NCBI GenBank assembly: GCA_037974665.1
Contig: CM075764.1
Coordinates: 118,482,325 to 118,546,324, forward strand
Direction of reading: 5' to 3'
Length of the DNA: 64,000 nucleotides
DNA from: Ehretia macrophylla
Lineage: Eukaryota; Streptophyta; Magnoliopsida; Boraginales; Ehretiaceae
In this document: positions 1 to 11,805 of the stretch, in pieces
How positions within the stretch are numbered: position 1 is the first letter of the stretch
Layout: each line of letters starts with the position of its first letter
Program-made: the position numbers and the translations under genes
The notes under the pieces: generated by a model
Seen by the model: the letters and a program-made list of their open reading frames with translations, nothing else
Databases searched by the model: none
What the model was told of the DNA's origin: nothing

Positions 1-1107
1 TGCTTTCTCGTCCATCTTCATCCCCGACTTATCACCACTTGACTCTGCCTCATCTGATCTCCCTTTCTCCTCAACTCCATCTTCACTTTTAGTCTCTGAA
101 ACACTCTCTTTCTCATCCCTCTCCTTCTCAACACTCTTCTCCTCACCTCCTACCCGTAAACCCTCCATTTTCTTTCCACTCTCTTCAATCTCCTTTTTCA
201 ACTCATCCCTCATCTTAAACCCTTCGCTGGACCCCTCCCCTTCCTCATCATCATCAACATCCCAACTCAATTCCTCCTCTACCTCCCCGGAGATTGCTCT
301 TTCAACAAGCCTCATCCTCGCCTCCTCCACTTTCTTCACCCTATATACCCTATAAAAGTACTTACTCCAAAATGACTCCCGATCAACTCCACCCGGAACA
401 ACCTCATCATAGATCTCCTTCACGACCGGGTTATCTTCAACCACACCCTCAATTTCCTCACTCTTTTCATCCAAAACAAACCCTTTTCTCCACTCATTGT
501 AATCCTCTACATCATCTGGATCCTCGATATATGTCTTTAAATCACATTGTATCGCTCTTATTGCCGCTTCAACCCTACTATACGGCTTATTATTCGAATT
601 ATTCATATCAAAGTTGACATTTTTGTCATAAAAATCACTTCTTCGATTTTCAGATAATTCACTATCAGAAGAATAATCATCAGAAGTAAGGATCGAGATC
701 GAGTCTTTACCGCGAGTGACGATGACGTCAGTGATGCTGTCGATGGCTTGGCCGACGGATTCAAGCGAGGTCTGGGCCACGGCGGCCCCTGACTCGAGCC
801 GAGACGGGAGGTCCTGGACGGCGCGGCTGGCGACTTGGCGGATGGTGGCGGTTTCTTTCTTCAGACCGGAGCTGAACTCCTCGAGATCGCGGCGGTAGTT
901 CTCGACCAAAGATTCCGACTTGGTGGCTAGGGTTTTGAAAAGGGTCGAGCCGAAGGTCCACGCCGTGGAAATGGCGGGAAGATTTGCAGAATTGGGGTTA
1001 GGGTTAGGGTTATGAGGAGATTTTGGGGAAGAGGAAGGGGTATTTTCGCGATTTAGAGAAGAGGGTTCTTCTGGATCTTCGGAGAAGACTGATTTGAAGA
1101 AATCCAT
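1..1107 (-). CDS. BSD domain-containing protein, 5' (N-terminal) part, cut by window edge
   Basis: Open for all 369 codons from the ATG at 1107 to the window edge, with no intron needed. The N-terminus MDFFKSVFSEDPEEP is followed by a Ser/Pro/Asn-rich stretch, then a helical region (about residues 45-140, containing STAWTFGSTLFKTLATKSE), an acidic linker, and a BSD core near residue 240 with the diagnostic F-W pair (RESFWSKYFYRVYRV). After that come very acidic, Lys/Glu-rich low-complexity residues. This layout is that of plant BSD-domain proteins, about 400-470 residues long. BSD domains occur in TFIIH p62, synapse-associated proteins and DOS2-like proteins; the molecular role of this plant group is not settled, so I assign none. 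The C-terminus lies beyond position 1. Several apparent frames on the opposite strand here are shadows. Confidence 0.85.
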   Translation of the reverse strand, partial: MDFFKSVFSEDPEEPSSLNRENTPSSSPKSPHNPNPNPNSANLPAISTAWTFGSTLFKTLATKSESLVENYRRDLEEFSSGLKKETATIRQVASRAVQDLPSRLESGAAVAQTSLESVGQAIDSITDVIVTRGKDSISILTSDDYSSDSELSENRRSDFYDKNVNFDMNNSNNKPYSRVEAAIRAIQCDLKTYIEDPDDVEDYNEWRKGFVLDEKSEEIEGVVEDNPVVKEIYDEVVPGGVDRESFWSKYFYRVYRVKKVEEARMRLVERAISGEVEEELSWDVDDDEEGEGSSEGFKMRDELKKEIEESGKKMEGLRVGGEEKSVEKERDEKESVSETKSEDGVEEKGRSDEAESSGDKSGMKMDEKA

Positions 1108-1149
1108 TGGAAAAGCAAAAGCTTAAATCTTGATCTTCTTCTATATATA

Positions 1150-1263
1150 TGTGTGTGTGTGTGTGCGTATAAGAGTGTGTGTGTGTGTGTGTTCTTCTCT
1201 ATATATACGTCTCTTTGTGTACATAAGTGTGCGTGCGCCTTATATAAATGTGTGTGTGTGTGT
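1150..1263. repeat. GT/TG microsatellite blocks
   Basis: Three short runs of GT dinucleotides (about 1150-1164, 1174-1192 and 1250-1263) in the 5' flank of the BSD gene, separated by unique sequence. They explain the Cys/Val-rich apparent reading frame on the plus strand here. Confidence 0.9.
1200..1207 (-). promoter_or_regulatory. TATA box candidate for the BSD-domain gene
   Basis: On the minus strand this reads TATATATA, 93 bases upstream of the ATG at 1107, a normal distance for a plant core promoter with a short leader. It sits between GT microsatellites (about 1150-1192 and 1250-1263), so the match may be low-complexity coincidence. A second TATATATA closer to the ATG (about 1142-1149) is too near to be likely. 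Confidence 0.35.
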
Positions 1264-3573
1264 AATGTTTGTGAGGGTGAAAGGTTAAGTACAGTGCGCA
1301 AGATATCAGCTACAAAGTACGAATTAATTTTTTACATATTAGTAAAATTTACATAATTGACTTATCAATTCGGATTGATATAATAATTTTTTATAAACTA
1401 CTTATTATGTTTTTCTTTTCTTGTCAATCATAAGTTATTTATTTATTTTATTTAAAAATAGATTAAAATTATACAACATAATTAACGACATTCAAATTCA
1501 CAACCTCTTAATATAAACTAGTTATTTGAAATTTAAAGATAGGAATATCCATATAGTAGTGATAGGATTCTCATATTTTTCTTTTATTTATTTATTTTTT
1601 CCCATGTTTCTTTGTTATGGGTCACAACACAATACCTAATTATAATAATTGGTGCTCATGGGGTATGTGATTAACCCAAGCATCAAATAAAACTCGCAAA
1701 CCAAAAAATAACGTGGAAGAAATAATTGTGTACCAATCGTTAAGAAGAAGTATTATTTCAGTATTTAGGATTATGGATTCATTTTTAGGGAAAACGAAGG
1801 AATCAAATGAAAATGGGGAATGTGAGGATAAAGATCGAGGCTTGAAAATCGGTTATTTTTTCTTTCAATTGTTTTTTGAGTACATGTGTGAGGGCACCCC
1901 CAACCTTCGATCTGATCTCATCTAATAAGATGATTTGATTTACTTTGGTTACTTAATTTGTTTGCCGTAAAATAATTTATTTATGAAAAATATTTTTAAA
2001 GAAAAATATATTTTTTTAAATAATTTTTTTTCAAAAATAAAATATTTTTTTGAATTCGTTTGTTTGTCGTAAAATAATTTATTAGAAAAAATATTTAAAA
2101 AATATTTTCTAATATTTGAATGTACAGTAAAAAATATTTTTTGACATGAAATTTTATAAAAAAAATATAAATATAATATATATCTTAATCGTGAGGGTGG
2201 AGGATGGGTAGGGTAGGGTAGGGTAGGGGTGGGAGGTAGGGGGTAAGAGTCGTTGAGTTTCGAAAAATATTTTCTTCTCTTAGAGGACATGAAAATATTT
2301 TTTCAAATTTTGTACTAGTCATAATATTTGACCGAAAAATATTTTATTATTGACCAATTTTTAAGTATTATCGAACACTGAAAAATTAAAAAAAAAGTAA
2401 TTGATACATTAACCAAATTATTATCGTAAAAATCGGATGATGTTTTAAGTGCAATAACCGCAAAGATTACATTAACCAAATTATTATCGTAGAAATAACA
2501 CTTTCATTTCACTAGATCGAACAATGATAATAAAATATCGTTATTGAGAAAATCCAAATCCAAAAAAGAGCGAATGAATTTAGTTTGCTATTGAATAGTT
2601 GTATTGAGTTTCTACAAATGCTTTAACGAAACTCTCAGATGAAGATGTTTACTTCAACCTTTTCGAAAGCATCTTTAAGATGATTAATATACATGTTGGG
2701 CCCACAAAAAATATATATAAACCCAGCTAAAATATAAACACCTATCATCATCACATAAATTACCGCCCGTTTTTTCAAAAAATCCCGTGAGTTTTGTAGT
2801 TTAGATGTAAAGCTCATTGTTGTAGCTGAAAGGTTGTTTTCTGGAGTGATAACGACTGATCGTTACAAGCATCTAGATTTCCTTGTATAATGACTGGACA
2901 GAATTTGACTTTCAATCTTCCAGAGATGCAGTAAGCATTCACTTAACAAAAAGCTAGGCCGATGAAAGCAACCTTGGAAAAGATCAGGTCTACTTTAACG
3001 TCTATTATACATAAGTCTTACCTTGTGTTATTTGTAAGACGCTATTTCCACGATGCAAACCCATGACCTTTAGGCCACACATCAAGCCTCACCTTCTAAG
3101 CGTTCACTTAGTGCAAAATAAACAAAAAAAACAGTAAGCACAAGGTACTCGTAGTGCACAAAAACGATGCAATGGCAAGAGAGAGAGAGAATAAATCACT
3201 TGAAATTGGCATGTTGATTACACACAAATAACACACCCTTTGCAAACAAAAAACAGTAACCAAAGAGAAAACCGCATCGAAAAGGATATACACATGTTGC
3301 TTTAAGTAACTATGATGAAGTTTTCCGTTGTCCTTGCACAACGACGTCTCTCGTCAATGTTACAACACAACATAAATCATGTCAAGCTTCCGGTCAGCAA
3401 GTTTTTGCGTAAATTTTCTGATCCGCAATTTTGTTCCTATACTTTGATGGACTTTCAGTCGCAGTCTATTGAATGCAGCAACTGCTCGTTGAAATCATTA
3501 GAATGAACTGATATTAAAGCCGAAGATTGAAAGATTTCAGGTGTAGTGTGGGGAAAAGGACAAATGATTGTAC
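1264..3573. other. Intergenic DNA between the BSD-domain and MO25-like genes
   Basis: AT-rich. 1955-2340 contains a decayed repeat in which the block around 1960 (GTTTGCCGTAAAATAATTT) recurs near 2063 with small changes, followed by a GGGTA-type run at 2207-2235. A 22-bp block recurs at about 2406 and 2469. Positions 3100-3573 are probably the 3' UTR and downstream flank of the MO25-like gene. No convincing gene apart from the weak small frame at 2635-2817. Confidence 0.6.
2635..2817 (-). CDS. Possible small single-span membrane peptide, unrecognised
   Basis: A 60-codon frame with an ATG in a reasonable context (ACAACAATGAGC). It has a basic N-terminal segment ending FLKKRA, one clear hydrophobic span of about 20 residues (residues 19-40, VIYVMMIGVYILAGF), and a polar C-terminus. 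I recognise no family. A frame of this length is expected by chance in AT-rich DNA, and AT-rich codons readily give hydrophobic residues, so this is a weak candidate. The neighbouring genes offer no functional context. Confidence 0.15.
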   Translation of the reverse strand: MSFTSKLQNSRDFLKKRAVIYVMMIGVYILAGFIYIFCGPNMYINHLKDAFEKVEVNIFI

Positions 3574-6500
3574 CTAAGACCCGAGGATTGGAAGCCGAGA
3601 CAATCTTTCTATTTCCTTGATGATTAGTTCTTTTTCCTCTTCAAATTGATCATCTTCACCACCTGCAACAATATATAGGCCACTTAGCAGTTATCCAAGA
3701 CAATGACAGAGAAGGAAAGCAGGATGAGTTTGTGACAAATCTTTTAGTTTCTAATCCGCTCAGTTATGACAAGGTCATTTAAACAAACATTAGCTAAAGT
3801 ACTCACCCTTCCCAGCAGAGAGATTGTGAAGCAATTCCACCAGCTTTTCGTGATTTTTGGCCAGGATGACTTTTACTTCTCGTGGCTTGTTCGGGTTAGC
3901 TACGAAAACCTGCAGGTGAAACAAACTAAAGTCAGTCACAATGCATTCGCTTGAGACATGCAGAATAAAAAGATGGAAAGATGTAGAGTATATTATCTTA
4001 GGTCAATAAAGCCTAGTTCCTAAAGGACAAGAAAAGTGAAGTTTCGAGCAAAGGATGTTAAATAACAAGTACTTATTTAAATCCCGCACATAGAAAGATA
4101 GGAATCTGATAATAATAAATCTTTGAACTACATCACTTCTGAGTACACAGTTTTTGGTTCTTGAATGAACTAGCTAATTCGATAATCTAAATTTGCAAGT
4201 CCTTTATCTTTATTTCCTTTACAAAGAAAGATTACTTAGTTAAAAACATTTTGATGCAACCCAATTGTCATGCTTATGTTTGCGATGCTCGTTTTACGAA
4301 TTATAGTCGATTGATGGTGAATATATATGCAACTTGTGCCTTTTTCAGCCAGTAGACAGCTACCAGAACTCATAAACTAATTCAGAGACACAATGAACGT
4401 GCATAAGAATGCTTGACAGAGAGAGAGACAATGAATGTGCATAAGAATTCTTGTGAGATTCCTTATCAAGAAGGTTTCTAGAAGTTGTAAATTACAACTG
4501 AACGAGAAACACCCACATGACTAAACCAGAAGAGAGAAATGTCCATCCAAACATTTTTTTATCACATTGCACATCATACTTCTTAATAAAGTTCCTCACT
4601 GCTCGTAAGTTAATAAAATGTTACTGTTACTCTTGTAAGTTGTACCTCCTTTACCTGTCCTCCCAAGAGAGACAGGTGTGCTTTTCAAGTTTCTATCCAC
4701 AAGGCCGATATAAAGAACGAAATGTAGAAGGAAAGAAAGAGGCTCAGCACCTTGAAAATATGAAAAGCAGAAATTTGGATATTTTTGCTTGCGTCCTGTG
4801 AAAAGAATGAATTAAATCAGAAAAAATGAAATGAGGCTATATTCAAAAAACAGAACAAAGTAAATTAGAAAAATAAGCATTGCTCGCTGTATTTCAGACC
4901 AACATAACAAGCAATATACACTAATAAACTTTCATTCACTCGAGCTGATCATAAGTGTTTCATGAATGTATCATCATTTTCAAATTACAACTGGCTGATT
5001 ATATAGATTACTCAAAATGATTGCTGATTAGCATGTTTTAGAAGCCCAACATAAAGGTAGACACTCCAAACATAATATAAATTTGTTTAAAGGACGATCA
5101 ATTGTGAAATGTTGTTCTTGTAAGGGCAAACACTTGGAACGCACAAAGGTGGACAAGTAGGATACACACTCATTTGGATGTAGGCTCGAAAATCTAAGGG
5201 ATTATATTTTACCAAGAAAGGTTCTTACTAATGTGCCAGAAAAGATAAAAATACTTTAACAATATTCATTGGCTGCTGAGTCCCCTTTCATGCATGTGAC
5301 AATATTGAATCAAAATGATCATGTAAGTAGAACAATAAACCATCTGAGTGAAAGATGGCTGAATACCTTCAACAATGTCATCATAACTTTCAAATGACGA
5401 ACTTCTGCAATGTAGCGCTTCATTGTATGGGAGTTAGGAGGCTCGAGTAGAAATTCTCCGAGAAGCTGAAGTTCACCCATATCTATTGTCAACACAGGTA
5501 CAATTAGGAGAATCAAAGCCAACAGTAACAACTAACCTTCAAAGACTGCCTTCTCGTCACGTAGTTAGGAGAGGTCAAAAGTTTTTCATATTGCTCAAAG
5601 AACTGGAACAACAATTTCAAATTAGTAAAACTGAAGAAGAAACTAATGATACAAATAATATAAGAACTTCTACTGTCATGCAGGCATGCCAGTTGGAATG
5701 TAGCAGTACTCCGGTTCAAGTGAAGTTTCTTTTGTTCAGAAAAAGGTACTTCCAAAACATGTCATTAATGATGATTTCTAATAATTTCATAATAGTTGAC
5801 GACAGTCTCATTCTAATTAAGATAGAGCAGACCTCATTGTAGTGAGCAGTCAGGAATTCCGAAACTGCAGTTTCATGCTTAGTGAGAAGATCCTGTAATA
5901 TGTCAAGACATGGTACTTGAAGATTATAGTAAAACCAAAGAAAAGTACATCCCAAGAGTGATGGACTTCGAGATCTGACCTTAAACGTAGAAAATGCATC
6001 AGAAGCAATATCAAAGTTAGGCAGCTCTACAAATTTGAAGAATAGCTCAAAGCTAGGAGACTCCAATATGTATCTGAAAGAAGACTATTGAGAGGTCATA
6101 AGTGTGAAGAAAAGTTGCTAGACAAGTAATGATACCACATGAAGGGCATAGTTTCCAGATATGTTTACCAGATCTCAACGAAAACAAAACAAAAAAGAGA
6201 AAGAAAAGGGAAAATAAAATCAAAACAACAACAAAACCACCAACAATTCCACTTATACTTTCATACTTTCAAGAAGCTTTAGATAGCTAAGGTAATGGCT
6301 ATATAGAGGGAAAATAATAGGGGAAAAGAAAAGGAATAATTGAAACACCCATGAAGAGGTCGCAAATAGTACACATTACTACTAAAGAAATTGTCCAAGA
6401 TTGACCCTACTCAATTGAATATAAAGGTAGAATGGCAGGAAGGAGGGATAAAACACGAGGTAGAAGGTCTATTCTAATTGTTTGGTAAACCAAACTAAAC

Positions 6501-9500
6501 CCTTCCACTCATTAGATGAGGAAGTAAAATTGATCGATATTTAACCCCTCCAATTCAGATTTCTCCAATCCTTCCATTTCTGAAAGGATAGGTCATTTGC
6601 TTCTCTTCCAACGCATAACACATGATATAACAATAGGGTATATCTCTTCACCTCCTACACCAAGTTATAACTTCCACTTCCCTTCTTTTTCCCTCATACG
6701 ATATCAAACCTAGTCTAATGTCAGCCACATGTTCTACCTAAGGCTATGATTGGTACAAGAAAGGGGAGGGGAATGGCGTTGTATACCATAATGTTGGTGA
6801 AGGGAAAGTATAATTACTAGAACTTATGTTTGTTTGATAATTGTTGGAAGGAAAGAATATGAACAATCCCCAAAAAAAGGCAGATGTATAGAAGAAACTT
6901 GTGGAAGAGTTGGGCCGTACGTCCTTTTCCACCATCACAAACACTAGGGACCTTTTACATCCATTTTTACTTCCCCTCCATCTGCCCTTTGACTTCTCTA
7001 TCCAACTAAACATAGTATAAGTGCTCCAGCTTCAACCATTGCAAATGTATGATAGACCATCAGCATAAGAAGAAACACGGTCTTTGTAACATTTTATACA
7101 AGAAATTACCAGCAGAACCACTATACTTGTGCAAGAGTCAGACTGAAGTCTATTCAAATTAAAATCAAATGACAAACGAAATGCACGGAGCTCTTACTTT
7201 GCAAGGCTTGGTACTTTGATGCATTCCCTCAGCATGCTTCCACAATGCAAGGCAATTTCCTTGTTATCATAGCTGCTTGAGAACATGATGAAAGGAGGCA
7301 TGTATTAATTTTCCCAACAACAGGGAAATAAGCTACATCTGGCTTATTCCACAGCCACGTTTTGCTTCTCTTAGAAGCGCTTGGCCAGCACTTAACACAT
7401 TATTGTGCTACAGCCACTAAATTGCTTCTCTACGGAGCACTTGTTTAGCAATTATACCATTTTCCAGTTACTTCTACTAGTTCTTTTCTAAATTTCCCAG
7501 AAGGGAGAGAAAGTGGAGAACGGAGGAGACTATCTTCTACAAGAAAATGGCAAAAGAAATACAGGTATCTTTTACATGCATGCGAATTAAAGAAAAAATA
7601 TAAGACTAAAACTAAAATGAAGGCATTTACCACACCACAAGAAAGTCTAGCAATTCTAAATGATTCTCCATGTATTGTGCACAGCAACATATGGAATCAA
7701 CCTTGTGCTTCAACAATACAGACCAACAGTGGACCCAATTTTTCCGAGCCTGTGTAAATTAAATGAAAATAAGCCTATTAAGCTATGAAGTGCAATAAAT
7801 TTTGCTATTTCTTCTATAGTAACTAGAGTTTAGTAACTTACTTCCCACCCCAGTGTAAACAACCTGTGAATAAAAAGAGAAATAACATCCTCATTACAAA
7901 TTTCAACGGTCAGCTGTGAAACTTGATCAGGATTTGGCTCAACCTCCCCATCTCCAGATAGCATAACTCTCATCGACAAGATATTCTTCTCAACTTCTTC
8001 CAATGCCTGTAGTTGAACAAGAAAAAGACATTCATGTTCATACATATGTAAATGTATCTCTTAACTCTAGATATAAGGAACCAGCTGGTTAACGAGATAT
8101 ACACAGCCATTTTAAGCATCAACCTACATTCTTCAAGATGTCAGCATAAGACAGAATAGGTCGCAGTGCTCCAATTAGTGATAGTTCAATTCCGTATATC
8201 CATCTTTTTGGCCAATAGCTCGAATAACTCTATTTTCATCAAATTTCCATGTGAATTGTAATACCTACCAAAACGTAATCTTGTACATTGTGCTTCAAAA
8301 TTTGTACTTCACTACAACATAAATCAAATTTCCTTGTACATAACTAGCAAAACATAATAGAGAGAGTAACTTATAATCTTGTGCATTTTGCTGAAAAGTT
8401 GTATCAGGCTCAGACATAATCAGACTTCCATTTTAAATAATAATCAAACGTAAAACATGACAGAGATAGTAATTCATGATCTTGTACACTCGGCATGAAA
8501 AGTTGCACCTTACCTGACATAATCAATTTTACATTTTAAGTTATAATTAGTAGCAACCCGTAATAGAGAGTAATTCATAATCCTGTACAATGTGCCAAAA
8601 GGTTGTACCTCGCTACGCCATAATCAAGTTTCCATGTAAACAATTTTAGTAGTAGTACATAATAGAGACATTATTACAAAATCTTGCAAATTGTGATAGA
8701 AACGTCATACCTCGTGTCAGGATAATTGAATTTTTGTTCAGATCATTATATATATCAATGTAAAAGTGATAGCAATTTACAATTTTGTACATTGTACAAT
8801 CAAAGTTGTACCCAACTCCAACATAATCAAACTTCCATTTAAATTATAATTACTAGAAAAACGTAATAGAGATAGTAATTCACAATCTCGTACAATGCGA
8901 TCTAAAAGGATTACCTTGCTCCGAACATAATGAAAACTCCATGTAAAAAATAATTACTAGCAAAAGGTAATAATAGAGATAAAAATCCATAAACTTGTAC
9001 ATCGTGCTCGGAATGTTGTTCCCACTGCCACATCATCTAATTTCGATTTTAAATTACAATTAGTAGCACCAGGTGATAGAGATAGTAATCCATAATCATG
9101 TACGTTGTGCATTGAACCTCCTAGGACTTGATCGAATTTCCATTTAAATCGTAGTTAGCAGTAACATAATAGTACACTGTGCTAGAAGAGTTGTACCTTT
9201 CTACAAACATGATCCAATTACTATTTATTAGTATCAAAAACGTATCAACAGAGACAAAATAAGTAATTCGTGAACTTGTACATCACGCTCGGAAACTTGT
9301 ACCTCACTCGGAAATAATAACCGAATTTCCATTTACATCATACTAAGTATCAAAATACAAAGTAAATAATAATAAATTCATAATCATCAAATTAAAATAA
9401 AATCTTTAGAATTTATAATTCATAGCAAAAAGTAATAATAGAGGTAGTAATCCAGAAACTAGTACATCGTGCAGGAAAAATTGTACCTCACTCCAACAAA

Positions 9501-9792
9501 ATAACAGAATTGCCATTTACATCACCATTAGCAGCCAAATTATAAATGCCGAATCATCACATAAGAAATAATAAAAATTAAAACGAAAATGGAGAAATTA
9601 TTTAGAGAATTAATTAATTACGATTTTAAAATTAAAAAAATATAAAAATAATAATAAAGAAGAAACCTTTTCGAGAGCTTTAACTTCGGCGACGGTTTTG
9701 GAGTCAAGAGCCAAGAGGCTATCTCTGATGGCCTTTGCTAGCTCCTGTGGCGTTCTCGGCCGCGACACCGCCTTGAAGAACGAAAACGACAT
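3574..9792 (-). CDS. MO25-like protein (CAB39 family), 11 exons, 346 aa
   Basis: Exons on the minus strand: 9792-9667, 8006-7842, 7749-7631, 7272-7198, 6073-5980, 5892-5833, 5602-5537, 5465-5367, 4795-4751, 3909-3807, 3662-3574. Every junction has GT/AG, and the phases join to 1041 nt ending in TAG. MO25 is a helical-repeat (armadillo-like) scaffold that binds and activates STE20/GCK-type kinases with STRAD/LKB1 in animals; plant MO25 works with SIK1-type kinases in growth and division. Family blocks are in order: N-terminal MSFSFFKAVSRPRTPQEL, LFTLGWE, YDNKEIALHCGSMLREC, YILESPSFELFFKFVELP, DLLTKHETAVSEFL, SPNYVTRRQSLK, LLGEFLLEPPNSHTMKRY, NIQISAFHIFK, VFVANPNKP and an acidic C-terminus. Length is normal for the family (about 335-345). 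The start is the first ATG and matches the plant MO25 N-terminus. Intron 1 (8007-9666) is unusually long and filled by a tandem array. No sign of inactivation. Confidence 0.95.
6739..7016. mobile_element. Possible decayed MITE in MO25 intron 4
   Basis: The left side near 6743 (GCTATGATTGGTACAAGAA then a GGGGAGGGG run) resembles the reverse complement of the right side ending near 7016 (ACTATGTTTAGTTGGATAG then GGAGGGGAAG). This is an imperfect terminal inverted repeat of the GCTATGTTTGG kind seen in plant MITEs. I could not identify a convincing target duplication, so ends and class are uncertain. Confidence 0.3.
8215..9545. repeat. Degenerate ~100-108 bp tandem array inside MO25 intron 1
   Basis: Roughly twelve copies of a unit. 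Each begins with a variant of AATCTTGTACATTGTGC, then a TTGTACCTCACTCCAACATAA-like block (varied), then ATTTCCATTTAAATTATAA, then AGTAGCAAAACGTAATAGAG and AGTAATTCATA. Unit starts are seen near 8279, 8377, 8479, 8580, 8681, 8781, 8884, 8992, 9095, 9274 and 9456, so spacing is mostly 98-108 bp with one double-length gap (9095-9274) and one partial copy near 9382. Copies differ by many substitutions, so the array is old. It fills most of the 1660-bp intron and stops just before exon 1. Confidence 0.85.
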
Positions 9793-10621
9793 TTTTTCCG
9801 ATTCGATCGAAAACTCAAAAAACTCAAAAAATAAAAAAAATAAAAAAAACTGAAAAGTGAAAAGTGTAAAAAATAAAAAAGTGAAAAACAGAGAATGTTG
9901 TCTTCTTCTAATAAGATGAGAGACTGCGTGGATTAATCAACTCTCATCATTTGCGTACGTGTCTTTTTGTCTGATTAATTAAAGTAATTGATTTATGGGA
10001 TAATATTTAGCATTTCTCATATTTAATATGTATTGTTTATCAAAGCAGAAGATGTTTTAAGTATTGCGTTTGGAACCCCTGATTTTATGACTTACATCGG
10101 AACTAGCCCCAGTTATTTTTGGCACCTGACTACGTAAAATTGACTAAAAGTCGGGCAAATTTCAGTACTAGCTAGTCTATAATTCATGTCGATAAGATAG
10201 AAGACTATTAATTTGATCTATAATTCCCCTTACAAAATCTTTAAGATCTTCGCAGTGTATATTGTTGGTATCTTTTTTCCGTCCTTTTTTGTTATAGACA
10301 TTACTAAGTTCAAAAGCGAAATTATTATTTGATACATGAAACATTAAAAGTTTAACAAACAGTAATATGAAAAGTTTCACTAGTAATTCTTAAAAGTTAC
10401 TCACATTTTAAGTTCATTCCCAATGTTTAAAAAGTTATATTACAAGTCTTTGATGTTCTACAAAAACCGTCCAATTGGTTTCTTCAATTATTTGTCCTTG
10501 AAATTTATATAAAATTAATTTTAAAAACCTCAAAACCATCTTCTTAACTTTTAAGTTGGACCTCAATATTGCTTTAGTTTCCAAGTTTGTCTCCAAAAAA
10601 TGGCCATATAGGGTTGAAAAT

Positions 10622-11419
10622 TAGGGATGGTAATGGGTAATCGCTGTAATCGAAATTGACGGGTATCCGCCTGATAAAAATCCGATCATAAAAATCGACA
10701 AATAAACCGATAGATTTTGATTTTTATAAGTTTTAACCGATGGGTAAACCGATGAGTTTTGGTTTTATATGTTAAAAAAACCAAAACTCGAAACCTGATT
10801 ATAATTTATTATGATATATATATATATAAAAGGAAGATGTTGATTAAGGTATTTATAACATTTTGTCATATATTACTTTTTATAATATTAAGATTTTAAT
10901 GAGAATCCAACAATTTTGATTTTGTACAAAACAATTTATTTATACATTGTGTCTGTCTTTTTTCAAATGATTTCTGTAGTTGGATGGAAGAATGAAAAAA
11001 AATATGAACACAAATTTTTTGTAATTTGATTGATGCTTTGATTATGAACTTTGTTATGTAGTTGTATTGATGGACAAAAAAATTTTCGTTTTTTATTTTT
11101 TTTTAGAATTGAATATTTGCAATGATGTAATATATTTTTAATTTTATTGTCTTATTATGTATGGATTGTGATTTATTATATTTTTAAATTTTTTTACATT
11201 TAAATTAATATTTTTTTCTCATATATTTGGTCTCCTTTCCTATTTAAATTAATTTTTTTTAAGTTAATGGTTTCGGTTTCAATTATCCGCGATTTTTTTA
11301 AACCCGTTAGTTTCGATTTTGGATAATGATTTTTAAACCCGTCGGTTTTTGGTTTCGCTAAAAGATTTCGGTTTCGGTTTTGACAAAAACTACAGTTAAC
11401 CGAACCGCTGCCATTCCTA
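10622..11419. mobile_element. hAT-like non-autonomous element with 8-bp target duplication
   Basis: The left end reads TAGGGATGGTAATGGG. The right end, read on the minus strand, begins TAGGAATGGCAGCGG, giving an imperfect inverted repeat typical of plant hAT elements (TAGGGATGGCAATGGG type). Flanks match as an 8-bp duplication with one difference: TTGAAAAT at 10614-10621 and CTGAAAAT at 11420-11427. The 798-bp interior is AT-rich, contains repeated ACCGATGGGTAAACCGATG-like blocks near both ends (TTTCGGTTTCGGTTTTG on the right), and has no transposase frame, so it depends on an autonomous partner. Confidence 0.8.
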
Positions 11420-11458
11420 CTGAAAATAAGAAAGTGTTTTATGGGTGTCCGCCCTGCC

Positions 11459-11805
11459 CCATGGTGATTATCAACCCATGGTTGCTAGAACTAAGAGCAG
11501 GCTGCATGCTTTCTTTGTGAGAATCACCAAAATTTATCTAAATTTTGGACCCAAATTATCTTTTTTAGTCAATAGATTAGCTTATGCTCATGTTACGTCA
11601 TCCTTCTGTAATTCTTTGTTGATCACCTAGAAATTTGATTCTCTTAAATGGAAAATTCAACAAAAGATTAAGCCAAATAACACTAACAAAATATTAAAAG
11701 AGGTCGATTAAACAATTCGAATCAAGTATTACCATATATGGATTTTAGTCCAATCCCATTGGTAACTCGAATTGTACTCCAACCATGGGTTGATAATCAC
11801 CATGG
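11459..11805. repeat. Perfect 26-bp inverted repeat around a ~295-bp spacer
   Basis: The 26 bases at 11459-11484 (beginning CCATGGTGATTATC, ending CCCATGGTTG) are exactly reverse-complementary to 11780-11805. The arms do not extend clearly beyond this. No target duplication was seen outside the arms. It lies just outside the hAT-like element and downstream of the GATL gene. It may be the ends of a small unrecognised element, or a hairpin-forming transcript. Confidence 0.8.

Noticed and set aside
294-617. Plus-strand Pro/Ser/His-rich frame
   Set aside because: Lies opposite the BSD-domain coding region, which is open for 369 codons and has recognisable domain sequence.
1153-1356. Val/Cys-rich frame
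   Set aside because: Produced by GT microsatellites.
2207-2235. GGGTA repeat resembling telomere DNA
   Set aside because: The unit is GGGTA, not the plant TTTAGGG, and it is short and inside an ordinary intergenic repeat.
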